Assembly (NCBI GenBank): GCA_052147395.1 | Contig: JBKQKS010000082.1 | Coordinates: 1 to 64,000 of the forward strand | DNA length: 64,000 nucleotides | Direction of reading: 5' to 3' | Origin: Roseiarcus sp052147395 | GTDB lineage: Bacteria > Pseudomonadota > Alphaproteobacteria > Rhizobiales > Beijerinckiaceae | Shown: positions 1 through 7,551 of the stretch, piece by piece | How the letters are laid out: every line of letters begins with the position of its first letter | How positions within the stretch are numbered: position 1 is the first letter of the stretch | The notes under the pieces: model-generated | What the model saw: only the letters and a program-made list of their open reading frames with translations | Databases searched by the model: none | Told to the model about the DNA's origin: nothing | Made by a program: the position numbers and the translations under genes

Positions 1-138
1 TGCGAGCGCAGCGAAGCAATCCAGCCCCTCCGTCACTTTGAAACCGCGGAGACTCGCCCGCTATCCCCTCCAAAGTTCCCTGTGCACTCGGCCCAGTGGG
101 CCTCGCACGACGGCTGGATTGCTTCGCTGCGCTCGCAA
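1..138. repeat. Intergenic element bounded by a 24-bp inverted repeat
   Basis: Bases 1-24 and 115-138 are perfect reverse complements of each other (arm begins TGCGAGCGCAGCGAAG). About 90 bp separate them, so the unit could fold into a long hairpin in RNA or be a non-autonomous mobile repeat. Short repeats of this kind, with GCGAGCGCAGCGAAGCAATCC-like arms, are common between genes in Hyphomicrobiales genomes. The left arm touches the window edge, so the element may extend further left. No credible gene lies inside. Confidence 0.75.
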
Positions 139-256
139 TGACGGTGGAGAGAATGCGGCAATATCTCTAAGCCGATAGCCCTGGCACGCGCCGCCGCGCC
201 TTGACGCGAGGCCCTGGGGCGCGGATGTTCGGGGGCGCCGACCCCGAGGGCCGCCC

Positions 257-1081
257 ATGAAAGTCTCGCTCATCCAGATGAATTCCATCAGCGACAAGGC
301 GGCCAATATCGCCGCGGCGCGGGGGCTCATCGAGCGGGCGGTCGCCGAGGAGGCGCCGGACTGGATATTGCTACCGGAACAGTTCGATTGGGCCGGCGGC
401 GTCAAAGGCGAAAAGACGCGCTATGCCGAGATTTTGCCCGGCGGCCCCGCCTATGCCATGGCCCAGGAAATGGCGCGCAAACACGGCGTGTTCGTCCACG
501 CGGGCTCGATCATGGAAAGAATCGAGGGCGACGACCGCATCCACAATACGACCGTCGTGTTCGACCGCCGGGGCGAGGAGATCGCGCGATATCGCAAGAT
601 CCATCTGTTCGATGTGACGACCCCTGACGGGACCGCCTACAAGGAGAGCGCGACGGTGAAGCCCGGCGACCTCGTCGTCGCCTATGATTGCGAGGGCATC
701 ACGGTCGGCTGCGCGATCTGCTACGACCTGCGCTTTCCCGGCCTGTTCCAGGCGCTCGCCGACAAGGGGGCGCAGGTGATCGCGCTGCCCGCGGCGTTCA
801 CCATGCAGACCGGCAAGGACCATTGGGAGGTGCTGCTGCGCGCCCGGGCGATCGAAACGCAAACCTATGTCTGCGCCAGCGCGCAGACGGGGACTTTCGC
901 CGTCAACAACGAGACCCGCGCCACCTACGGTCATTCGCTGATCGCCGACCCCTGGGGTCTCGTCGTCGCCAAGGCGTCCGACGGCGTCGGCGTAGTCTCG
1001 ACGCGGCTCGACATGGCGCAGGTGAAGCGGGTGCGGCAGTTGATCCCCGTCGCCGAGCACAAGCGCCCGCTCGGCGGGTGA
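257..1081 (+). CDS. Carbon-nitrogen hydrolase (nitrilase superfamily, Nit1/Nit2-like amidase)
   Basis: The 274-residue protein is a single nitrilase-superfamily domain. The catalytic triad is visible: Glu41 in LLPEQF, Lys114 in YRKIHLFD and Cys155 in CAICYDLRF. The YRKIHLFD and CYDLRFP contexts match the Nit branch, whose members hydrolyse deaminated glutathione or omega-amido acids (family knowledge). Length is normal and no signal peptide is seen, so the enzyme should be cytosolic. The ATG at 257 is preceded by a GAGGG-type ribosome site. In many alphaproteobacteria this gene follows grxC, but the upstream DNA here is the inverted-repeat element, so the neighbour cannot be judged. Substrate is inferred only. 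Confidence 0.9.
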   Translation: MKVSLIQMNSISDKAANIAAARGLIERAVAEEAPDWILLPEQFDWAGGVKGEKTRYAEILPGGPAYAMAQEMARKHGVFVHAGSIMERIEGDDRIHNTTVVFDRRGEEIARYRKIHLFDVTTPDGTAYKESATVKPGDLVVAYDCEGITVGCAICYDLRFPGLFQALADKGAQVIALPAAFTMQTGKDHWEVLLRARAIETQTYVCASAQTGTFAVNNETRATYGHSLIADPWGLVVAKASDGVGVVSTRLDMAQVKRVRQLIPVAEHKRPLGG

Positions 1082-1146
1082 GCGACCCCTGGATCGCCCT
1101 CGCAACGCCCCCATCGACCAGGGACCACACGGGATCGGACGCGGGT

Positions 1147-1398
1147 TCAATTGCCGACGCCGAGGCTGTGTGCGGGCGTCGGGTGGTCGTAGCGGCCCAT
1201 GTATTGGCTTCCGTAACCGTAGCCCGCGCGGGCGTCGAACAGTTCGAGTTTGTCGAGCTTCTCTTTCGAGAGGCTCGCGCCAACGGTCCTGGCGGCGATC
1301 GCCGGATTGGCCGCGAGGGCGGCGGCGACGCGCGGCCCGCGGCGCTGGCGTCCGTCAAGGCGCCGATGGGCGCGCAATTCGTCCACGAAGTTCGCCAT
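1147..1398 (-). CDS. Small hypothetical protein
   Basis: I do not recognise this 83-residue protein. It runs from an ATG (an in-frame TTG lies 15 bp further upstream). The N-terminal half is Arg/Ala-rich. The C-terminal half looks protein-like, with a charged stretch (SKEKLDKLELFDARAG) followed by a Tyr/Gly-rich tail (YGYGSQYMGRYDHP). It lies convergent to the nitrilase gene, with 65 bp between the stops, and divergent from the response regulator. Coding character is better than in the overlapping frames, but no homologous family comes to mind. Confidence 0.45.
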   Translation of the reverse strand: MANFVDELRAHRRLDGRQRRGPRVAAALAANPAIAARTVGASLSKEKLDKLELFDARAGYGYGSQYMGRYDHPTPAHSLGVGN

Positions 1399-1564
1399 CG
1401 CCGACGAGGCCAACGCGTCGCCGGTCGCTGGCGCCCGACCTCACCCGGACACGCGGGGGCGAAACTCCTAGATCTTGGCAAAATTGTGGCGACGTTCGCC
1501 GATGGCTTCCTGTCCGCAATGATATATAGTTGGTCCTGCTGACCGATATCGATCCGCGGAGCCC

Positions 1565-2251
1565 ATGAGTCAAATCCGACAGATTCTGATTGTCGACGAC
1601 GATCAAGACCTGAGAACGGCGCTGAGCGAACAACTCTCGCTGCAGGCCGAGTTCGAAATCGCGCAGGCGTCGACGGCTACGGCGGCCATTCGAACGATCG
1701 CCGAATGCCCGCCGGACCTCGTCATCATGGATGTGGGGCTTCCAGATCTCGACGGCCGCCAAGCCGTCAGACAGTTGCGTGCGGACGGCTTCAAGCGTCC
1801 GATCATTCTGTTGACGGGGCGCGATTCGGAGGCCGACACGGTCTTTGGGCTCGAGTCCGGCGCCAATGACTACGTCGTGAAGCCGTTTCGTTTCGCCGTG
1901 CTGCTGGCGCGGATTCGTGTGCAATTGCGACAACTCGATGCGAGCGAGGAGGCCGAGTTCCAAATTGGGCCCTACGCGTTCCGGCCGGCCATGAAGCTGC
2001 TGGTCGATGCCAAGGGCGCCAGATTGAAGTTGACCGAAAAGGAGGCCGCCATCCTCCGCTTTCTGCATCGCGCCAATCGCGAGCCGGTGCCGCGCGAGAC
2101 TCTCCTTCGCGAGGTCTGGGGCTACAACGCCAACGTCACGACCCATACGCTGGAAACGCACATCTACAGACTGAGACAGAAGATCGAAGACAATCCGGCG
2201 GAGGCCAAATTGCTCGTGACCGACGGCGGCGGCTACCGGCTGCTGCCATGA
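1565..2251 (+). CDS. OmpR/PhoB-family response regulator (orphan)
   Basis: The 228-residue protein has an N-terminal receiver domain with the acidic pocket DDD near residue 11, phospho-acceptor Asp56 (LVIMDVGLPD), Thr84 and Lys106 (DYVVKPF). The C-terminal winged helix covers about residues 130-225 and ends with THTLETHIYRLRQKIED and a GGYRL motif, the Trans_reg_C signature. It should be a DNA-binding regulator switched by phosphorylation. No histidine kinase gene is adjacent, so the partner lies elsewhere. GCGGAG precedes the ATG. A perfect hairpin follows 23 bp after the stop. Confidence 0.93.
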   Translation: MSQIRQILIVDDDQDLRTALSEQLSLQAEFEIAQASTATAAIRTIAECPPDLVIMDVGLPDLDGRQAVRQLRADGFKRPIILLTGRDSEADTVFGLESGANDYVVKPFRFAVLLARIRVQLRQLDASEEAEFQIGPYAFRPAMKLLVDAKGARLKLTEKEAAILRFLHRANREPVPRETLLREVWGYNANVTTHTLETHIYRLRQKIEDNPAEAKLLVTDGGGYRLLP

Positions 2252-2274
2252 AGCGTGCTTCGGGACCTCTCTCC

Positions 2275-2299
2275 CCGCGCGCAAAAGTTTTGCGCGCGG
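2275..2299. terminator. Perfect 12-bp palindrome after the response regulator gene
   Basis: The arms CCGCGCGCAAAA (2275-2286) and TTTTGCGCGCGG (2288-2299) are exact reverse complements around one G. The position just after the stop and the GC-rich stem suggest a transcription terminator. The inner A/T part would form the loop, and there is no long T-run after the stem, so an operator role remains possible. Confidence 0.5.
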
Positions 2300-2391
2300 C
2301 TATTCGCCGCACTCGAGAGGCGCTATAATCGCCGTTGCCCTCATCGGTGTAGCCACGGCGCCGGTGAGGGACTTTCGCGGACATCACTTGA

Positions 2392-2410
2392 GAGAGGTCA
2401 ATGACCTCTC
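2392..2410. promoter_or_regulatory. 9+1+9 perfect palindrome upstream of the PFOR operon
   Basis: GAGAGGTCA and TGACCTCTC flank a single A. The symmetry, the length and the position about 160 bp before the oxidoreductase start fit a binding site for a dimeric repressor or activator. No known consensus (FNR, NifA, LysR) matches clearly, so the regulator is unknown. Confidence 0.4.
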
Positions 2411-2568
2411 GGGGCCGCGGGGATTTAAGCGGACCAACGTGACCTAGCCATTCCAGAAGAAGGCGAGGATACGCACCGGCGGAAACGACCACGCGATAGT
2501 ATGGCGGCCCAAATCGCGGGCGCGCCATGAGCGTGGCGTTGCTGCGCGCAGATCCTCGGGGCATCAAG

Positions 2569-5500
2569 ATGAGCGTCAAATATCCTGGACATCCAACCGT
2601 TATTCACGGCAACGGCGCCGTCGCCGAAGTCATGGGCCATGTGTGTGGCGGAGTGATCGGCTATCCGATTACCCCTTCAACCGAGATTTCCGAGATTTAC
2701 GAGGCGTTCCGGGCCAACGGCGGCTGCAACGTCTGGGATAAGCATCCATTCTTCTTCGAGCCCGAGGGCGAGCACTCGGCGCAGAGCGGCGCGCTGGGCG
2801 CGGCGCTGACCGGCGGCAAATACGTATCGAATGCTTCATCCAGCCAGGGCATTCTTTATGGAATGGAGTCGCATTACGTAACTGTCGGCAAGAAAGTCGG
2901 CGGTTTTGTTTTGCATATCGCTGCGCGCGTGGTCTCCAAACATTCGTTGAACGTGATGGCGGGCCATGACGACGTCTATGCGCTGCTGCCCTCCGGCTAC
3001 ACGGTCCTGTTCGGCAGCAACGCCCAGGAAGCCGCCGACCTCGCCGCGATGTCCTACAAGCTCAGCGCGTTGTCGCTGATTCCGGTCGCCAACGCGATGG
3101 ACGGCTTCGCCACCAGCCACATGATGCAGGAAGCGCGGATGCCGGAGCCCGCGCTGTTGCGCGAGTTCCTCGGCGACCCCGCGGGGCGCATCAAATGCCC
3201 GACGGTCGCCCAGGAAATGCTGTTCGCCGCCAAAGGCCGCGTGTTCCAGCTTCGTCAGTATCTGACCCGGCGCGCGCAGGATTTCGCCGACGGCGCCGGC
3301 GCCGAACTCAGGGCTTTCCTCGACGCCAACGAAGAGGCGATCGAGCGCGACGGCGAAGGCGCGCTGGTCGAGCGGACGCTCGAATTCGTGCCCGAGGAAT
3401 TGCACGCGCAATGGCGTCGCCAGTGGCTCAACGCGTTCGAAAAAGGCACGCGCCAGCGCGTGCCGGCGCTGGTCGACGTGCACAATCCCGGCGTCACCGG
3501 AGGCGTGCAGAACCAGCCGGACTTCCAGGCCGGCACGGTCGACCATCGCACCCATTTCGTCAGCGAAGTGCCGCATCTGGCGCGCGAGGTGATGGCGGAA
3601 TATTCGGCGCTGACGGGACGCGAATACCGTCCGATCATGACTTACATGTGCGACGACGCCGAGACGGTGATGTTGGGCCTCGGCTCCGTCACCGACGACG
3701 CCCAAGCAGTCGCCGCCTATCTGCGCGGCCAGGGCAAGAAGGTTGGCGTCATCTCGGTCAAGTTGCTGCAGCCGTTCCCCGAGGGTGAGCTCGTCGCCGC
3801 GCTCGCCGGCAAGAAAGCCGTCACGGTGCTCGAGCGCTCCGACGACACCGCGCTCACCGGGCTGGTGAGCCAGGCGCTGTTCAAGGCGCGCGAGAATATC
3901 GGCGGCGCGCGCCATGCGGACATTCCCCCGCTCGCCGACGCGCCCAAGGTGACCACGGCGATCTTCGGTCTCGGCGCGCACGATTTGCAGCCGCGCCACC
4001 TCGTCGCCGCCTTCGAGAACATGGCGACCCGCAACTCGCCGTTCGTCTATCTCGGCTCGCAGTTCTTCTCCAAGAATCCGACGCCGCACATGGCGGAACT
4101 GCAGGCGAAGTTGAAGGCGGCTTACGCCGAGACCGAGCTGATGCAGCTGGACACGGCGCCCAATCCCAACCTGCTGCCAGACGGCGGGTTCCGCATCCGC
4201 TTCCATTCGGTCGGCGGCTACGGCACGATCGCCACCGGCAAGCTGCTCACCGACATCCTCGCCGGCGTGCTCGATCTGCACTCCAAGGCCGCGCCCAAGT
4301 ACGGCTCGGAAAAGAGCGGCGCGCCGACCAACTATTACATCACGCTGAGCCCCGAGCCGGTGCTGCTCACCAACGCCGACCTCGAGGATGTCGAGATCGT
4401 TGTCTCGCCCGACCACAGAGTGTTCGCCCACAGCAATCCGCTACGCGGTCTGGTGGAAGGCGGGACATTCATCCTGCAATCGAGCCTGTCGCCGCTGGAG
4501 GTGTGGAAGGACCTGCCCCCGCAGGCGCGCAAGACCATACGCGACAAGAAGATCACACTCTACGTGCTCGACGGTTTCGCCGTCGCCAAGCGCCATGCGC
4601 CGCGTCCCGAGCTCGAAACCCGCATGATGGGCATCGCCTTCATCGGCGCGGTGTGCGGCAACTGCACCCAGGTCACCGCCGGCGCAGCCTCCGCGGCGGT
4701 GCTGAAGAAGATTCGCTCGCAGATTTCCAAGAAATTCGGCGCCAAGGGCGGTGCGGTGGTCGAAGGCAACATGGCGGTGATCGAAGACGGGTTGGCCGCG
4801 ACCCAGCGCGTCGACTACGAGGCGCCGGAATTCGCCGCCGCCGAGGCCGCCGCCTCGCAGCGGCCGAGTGGCCCCACGATCGCGCTGTCGGCGGCGTTCT
4901 GCCGAGTCAATTCGCCTGCGCCGAGCGGTTTCCTCGACGGCGATTATTTCGACGACGTCTACGCCAACGCGTTCCGTGAAGGCACGATCGCCGAGGCCCC
5001 GGTGCTGCCGGGCGTGGGCCTGTTCCTGCCGGCGGCCAGCGCCGCGCTCAAGGACAAGGGCCTGTTCCGCCTCAAAGCGCCGGAATTCGTCGCCGATCTC
5101 TGCACCGGCTGCATGGAATGCGCGATCACCTGCCCGGACGCCGCGATCCCGAACTCCGCGCACGACATGAGCGATCTCGTCGGCACGGCGATCGGGCAGC
5201 TCGACATCGCCGAGTCGCAGCGCAAGGCGTTGCGCGCGCTGGCGCCGGACCTCGTCGCCGCCGTGCGCGAAAGCTATCGCCACGAGAAGAGCCCGGGCGC
5301 ATTCCACGAGATGGTCGCCAAGGCCGGCGAAGGCCTCGACGTCGAGAACCCGGTCGTGCGCAGCAACCTGCGCAAGCTCGCCAATGCGCTGATCACCTTC
5401 CCCGTCGCCAAGACCCGGCCGTTCTTCGACGCCGCGGAGAGCGCCAAGCCCGGCAGCGGCGGCCTGTTCTCGGCGGTCGTCGATCCCTGGAAGTGCACCG

Positions 5501-7551
5501 GCTGCCTCGAGTGTGTCGATGTCTGCGGTCCGCACGCGCTCGTCGAGCGCGAGCAGACTTCCGAGCTGTTGGAGACTCTGCAAGCGCGGTTCGAGTTCTT
5601 GAGCCGCACTTCGAACACGCCGGCGCGCTTCGTCGAAGGGGCCGTCAAGCCCGACGGCGACGTCAAGCGCCTGTTGCTGGACCGCCACAACTATTACGCC
5701 ACCACCGGCGGCCACGGCGCCTGCCGCGGCTGCGGCGAGGTCACGGCGATCCGCCTGATCACCGCCACCAACCATGCGATCCACGACAAGCGGCGGCGCG
5801 ACCACATCCACCAGGTCGAGGGCCTCGTTGCGGGTCTGCAGGCGAAACTGCCGTCGCTGCAGAACACCGATGAGGATCCCTATCGGCGCCAGCGCATCGC
5901 GACCACCCTCTCCACGTTGGAGACCGAGCTCTATCAGCTCGAAAGCGGGCCACGCGGCGAAGGGCCGGCGACCGCGGTCATCGCCAACGCGACCGGCTGC
6001 AGCAGCGTTTATGCCTCGACCTTCCCGTTCAATCCCTACACCGATCCCTGGGTCAACAGCCTGTTCCAGGACACGCCGGCGGTCGCCAAGGGCATCTTCG
6101 AGGGCTTGAGCGCCGATGCGACGACCAATGTGCGGGCGCGTCGCATCGCCAAGCTGGAGCTCGACGACGATTACGATCCGCAAGTTCACGACAAGGCGCT
6201 GCGCACGCTGAGCTGGGCGGACTTCACGCACGACGAAATGGGGCTGCTGCCGACCGTCATCAGCATGGGCGGCGACGGGGCGACCTACGACATCGGTTTC
6301 GGCGCGCTGTCGCGCGTGCTCTCGACCTCGACGCCGATCAAGGTGGTGGTGCTCAATACCGGGGCCTATTCGAACACCGGCGGACAGGCCTCGACCGCGA
6401 GCCTGATGGGGCAGGACTCCGATCTCGCCCGCTTCGGCGCCGCGCATTCCGGCAAGACGGAGCGGCGAAAGGAGCTCGCGCTCATCGCCGCTTTCCACCC
6501 CAACGTCTACGTGGTGCAGAGCAGCGCCGCCGTGCAGGGCCATTTCCTCAAGCACGTCGTCGAGTTCCTCGAGCGCAGCGACGCGCCGGCGGTGCTCGAC
6601 GTCTACACGCCCTGCCAGGGCGAACAGGGCCTCAGCGACCCGCTTGCCAATCGCCACGGCCGCCTCGCCGTCGAAAGCCGCATGAGCCCAGTGTTCGTTT
6701 ACGATCCGCGCCGCGGCGGCGATCTACATACGAGGTTCTCGCTGGAGGGCAATCCCAACATCGATCGGGACTGGGCGACGACGACGATCGAATATGTCGA
6801 GAACGGCGCCACCAAGCTGATGGACGTTCCGATGACGCCGGCCGACTTCGCGCTGACCGAAGGCCGGTTCAAGAAGCACTTCCATATGCTGCCGGCCGGC
6901 GCCGAGGGCGTCCCGATCCGGGAATACGTCGAGCTCGGCGCCGCCGAGCGGCAGGGCAAGACGCCGTTCGTGTGGTCGATCGACGATGACAAACATCTCG
7001 TCAAGATCGAAGTCTCGCCTACCGTAGTCGACCTCGTCGAGGAGCGGCGGCGCAATTGGCGCACTCTGCAATATCTCGCCGGACTCGACGTCGAGAAACT
7101 CGACTCCGAGCATCACGCCGAGGTCGACGCTTTGCGTCGGCAGTACAAGGAAGCGGTGGATGCGCGCGAATCGTCGCTCGACTCGATCGCCCGCGCGATG
7201 TCCGAACTCGCCGCGTCGACCAAGGCGCCGCCGGCGAGCGGCCTCGGGGCGGCCTTCACTCCGGCGCCCAGCACGGCGCCTGCGGCGGCCCCGGCGGCGG
7301 CGGGCGGCGCCGACGGCGCCGCTCTGACCTACGCCGAGGCCGACGTCGTCAAATGCAGCAACTGCAAGACGTGCTATCAGGAATTGCCCGAGCTGTTCGA
7401 GAAGAGCCGCGTCGTCGTCGACGGCGAGGCCAAAGAAGTCGGGCATTTGATCGCGGGGGCGCTGGCGCGCGTAAAAGTCACGCCGGAGTTGAAGGCCAAG
7501 ATCGCACGTGTCGCCGCCAATTGTGACGCGGAGATCATCCATGCCAGCTGA
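2569..7551 (+). CDS. nifJ: Giant pyruvate:ferredoxin (flavodoxin) oxidoreductase, NifJ type, with extra C-terminal Fe-S domain
   Basis: The protein oxidises a 2-oxoacid, probably pyruvate, to acyl-CoA and CO2 and passes electrons to ferredoxin or flavodoxin. It has about 1660 residues; ordinary NifJ has about 1170-1200. Order seen: pyruvate-binding N-terminal domain (GYPITPSTEISEIYE near 30), gamma domain (RFHSVGGYGTIATGK near 540), 4Fe-4S motifs CTGCMECAITCP (about 845) and CTGCLECVDVCGP (about 976), TPP domain with GGHGACRGCGE (about 1047), ATGCSS, GDGATYDIGFG and NTGAYSNTGGQ. After an Ala/Pro linker a ferredoxin-like CSNCKTC (about 1596) is added. The gap between the two clusters is about 130 residues, far longer than usual. 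An earlier in-frame ATG at 2527 is possible; 2569 fits the family N-terminus. The stop overlaps the next gene. Confidence 0.93.
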   Translation: MSVKYPGHPTVIHGNGAVAEVMGHVCGGVIGYPITPSTEISEIYEAFRANGGCNVWDKHPFFFEPEGEHSAQSGALGAALTGGKYVSNASSSQGILYGMESHYVTVGKKVGGFVLHIAARVVSKHSLNVMAGHDDVYALLPSGYTVLFGSNAQEAADLAAMSYKLSALSLIPVANAMDGFATSHMMQEARMPEPALLREFLGDPAGRIKCPTVAQEMLFAAKGRVFQLRQYLTRRAQDFADGAGAELRAFLDANEEAIERDGEGALVERTLEFVPEELHAQWRRQWLNAFEKGTRQRVPALVDVHNPGVTGGVQNQPDFQAGTVDHRTHFVSEVPHLAREVMAEYSALTGREYRPIMTYMCDDAETVMLGLGSVTDDAQAVAAYLRGQGKKVGVISVKLLQPFPEGELVAALAGKKAVTVLERSDDTALTGLVSQALFKARENIGGARHADIPPLADAPKVTTAIFGLGAHDLQPRHLVAAFENMATRNSPFVYLGSQFFSKNPTPHMAELQAKLKAAYAETELMQLDTAPNPNLLPDGGFRIRFHSVGGYGTIATGKLLTDILAGVLDLHSKAAPKYGSEKSGAPTNYYITLSPEPVLLTNADLEDVEIVVSPDHRVFAHSNPLRGLVEGGTFILQSSLSPLEVWKDLPPQARKTIRDKKITLYVLDGFAVAKRHAPRPELETRMMGIAFIGAVCGNCTQVTAGAASAAVLKKIRSQISKKFGAKGGAVVEGNMAVIEDGLAATQRVDYEAPEFAAAEAAASQRPSGPTIALSAAFCRVNSPAPSGFLDGDYFDDVYANAFREGTIAEAPVLPGVGLFLPAASAALKDKGLFRLKAPEFVADLCTGCMECAITCPDAAIPNSAHDMSDLVGTAIGQLDIAESQRKALRALAPDLVAAVRESYRHEKSPGAFHEMVAKAGEGLDVENPVVRSNLRKLANALITFPVAKTRPFFDAAESAKPGSGGLFSAVVDPWKCTGCLECVDVCGPHALVEREQTSELLETLQARFEFLSRTSNTPARFVEGAVKPDGDVKRLLLDRHNYYATTGGHGACRGCGEVTAIRLITATNHAIHDKRRRDHIHQVEGLVAGLQAKLPSLQNTDEDPYRRQRIATTLSTLETELYQLESGPRGEGPATAVIANATGCSSVYASTFPFNPYTDPWVNSLFQDTPAVAKGIFEGLSADATTNVRARRIAKLELDDDYDPQVHDKALRTLSWADFTHDEMGLLPTVISMGGDGATYDIGFGALSRVLSTSTPIKVVVLNTGAYSNTGGQASTASLMGQDSDLARFGAAHSGKTERRKELALIAAFHPNVYVVQSSAAVQGHFLKHVVEFLERSDAPAVLDVYTPCQGEQGLSDPLANRHGRLAVESRMSPVFVYDPRRGGDLHTRFSLEGNPNIDRDWATTTIEYVENGATKLMDVPMTPADFALTEGRFKKHFHMLPAGAEGVPIREYVELGAAERQGKTPFVWSIDDDKHLVKIEVSPTVVDLVEERRRNWRTLQYLAGLDVEKLDSEHHAEVDALRRQYKEAVDARESSLDSIARAMSELAASTKAPPASGLGAAFTPAPSTAPAAAPAAAGGADGAALTYAEADVVKCSNCKTCYQELPELFEKSRVVVDGEAKEVGHLIAGALARVKVTPELKAKIARVAANCDAEIIHAS

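Noticed and set aside
4441..6657. Very long open frames antisense to the PFOR gene
   Set aside because: High GC keeps antisense frames open. Their composition is Arg/Gly/Val-rich without family motifs, while the sense strand has clear catalytic motifs.
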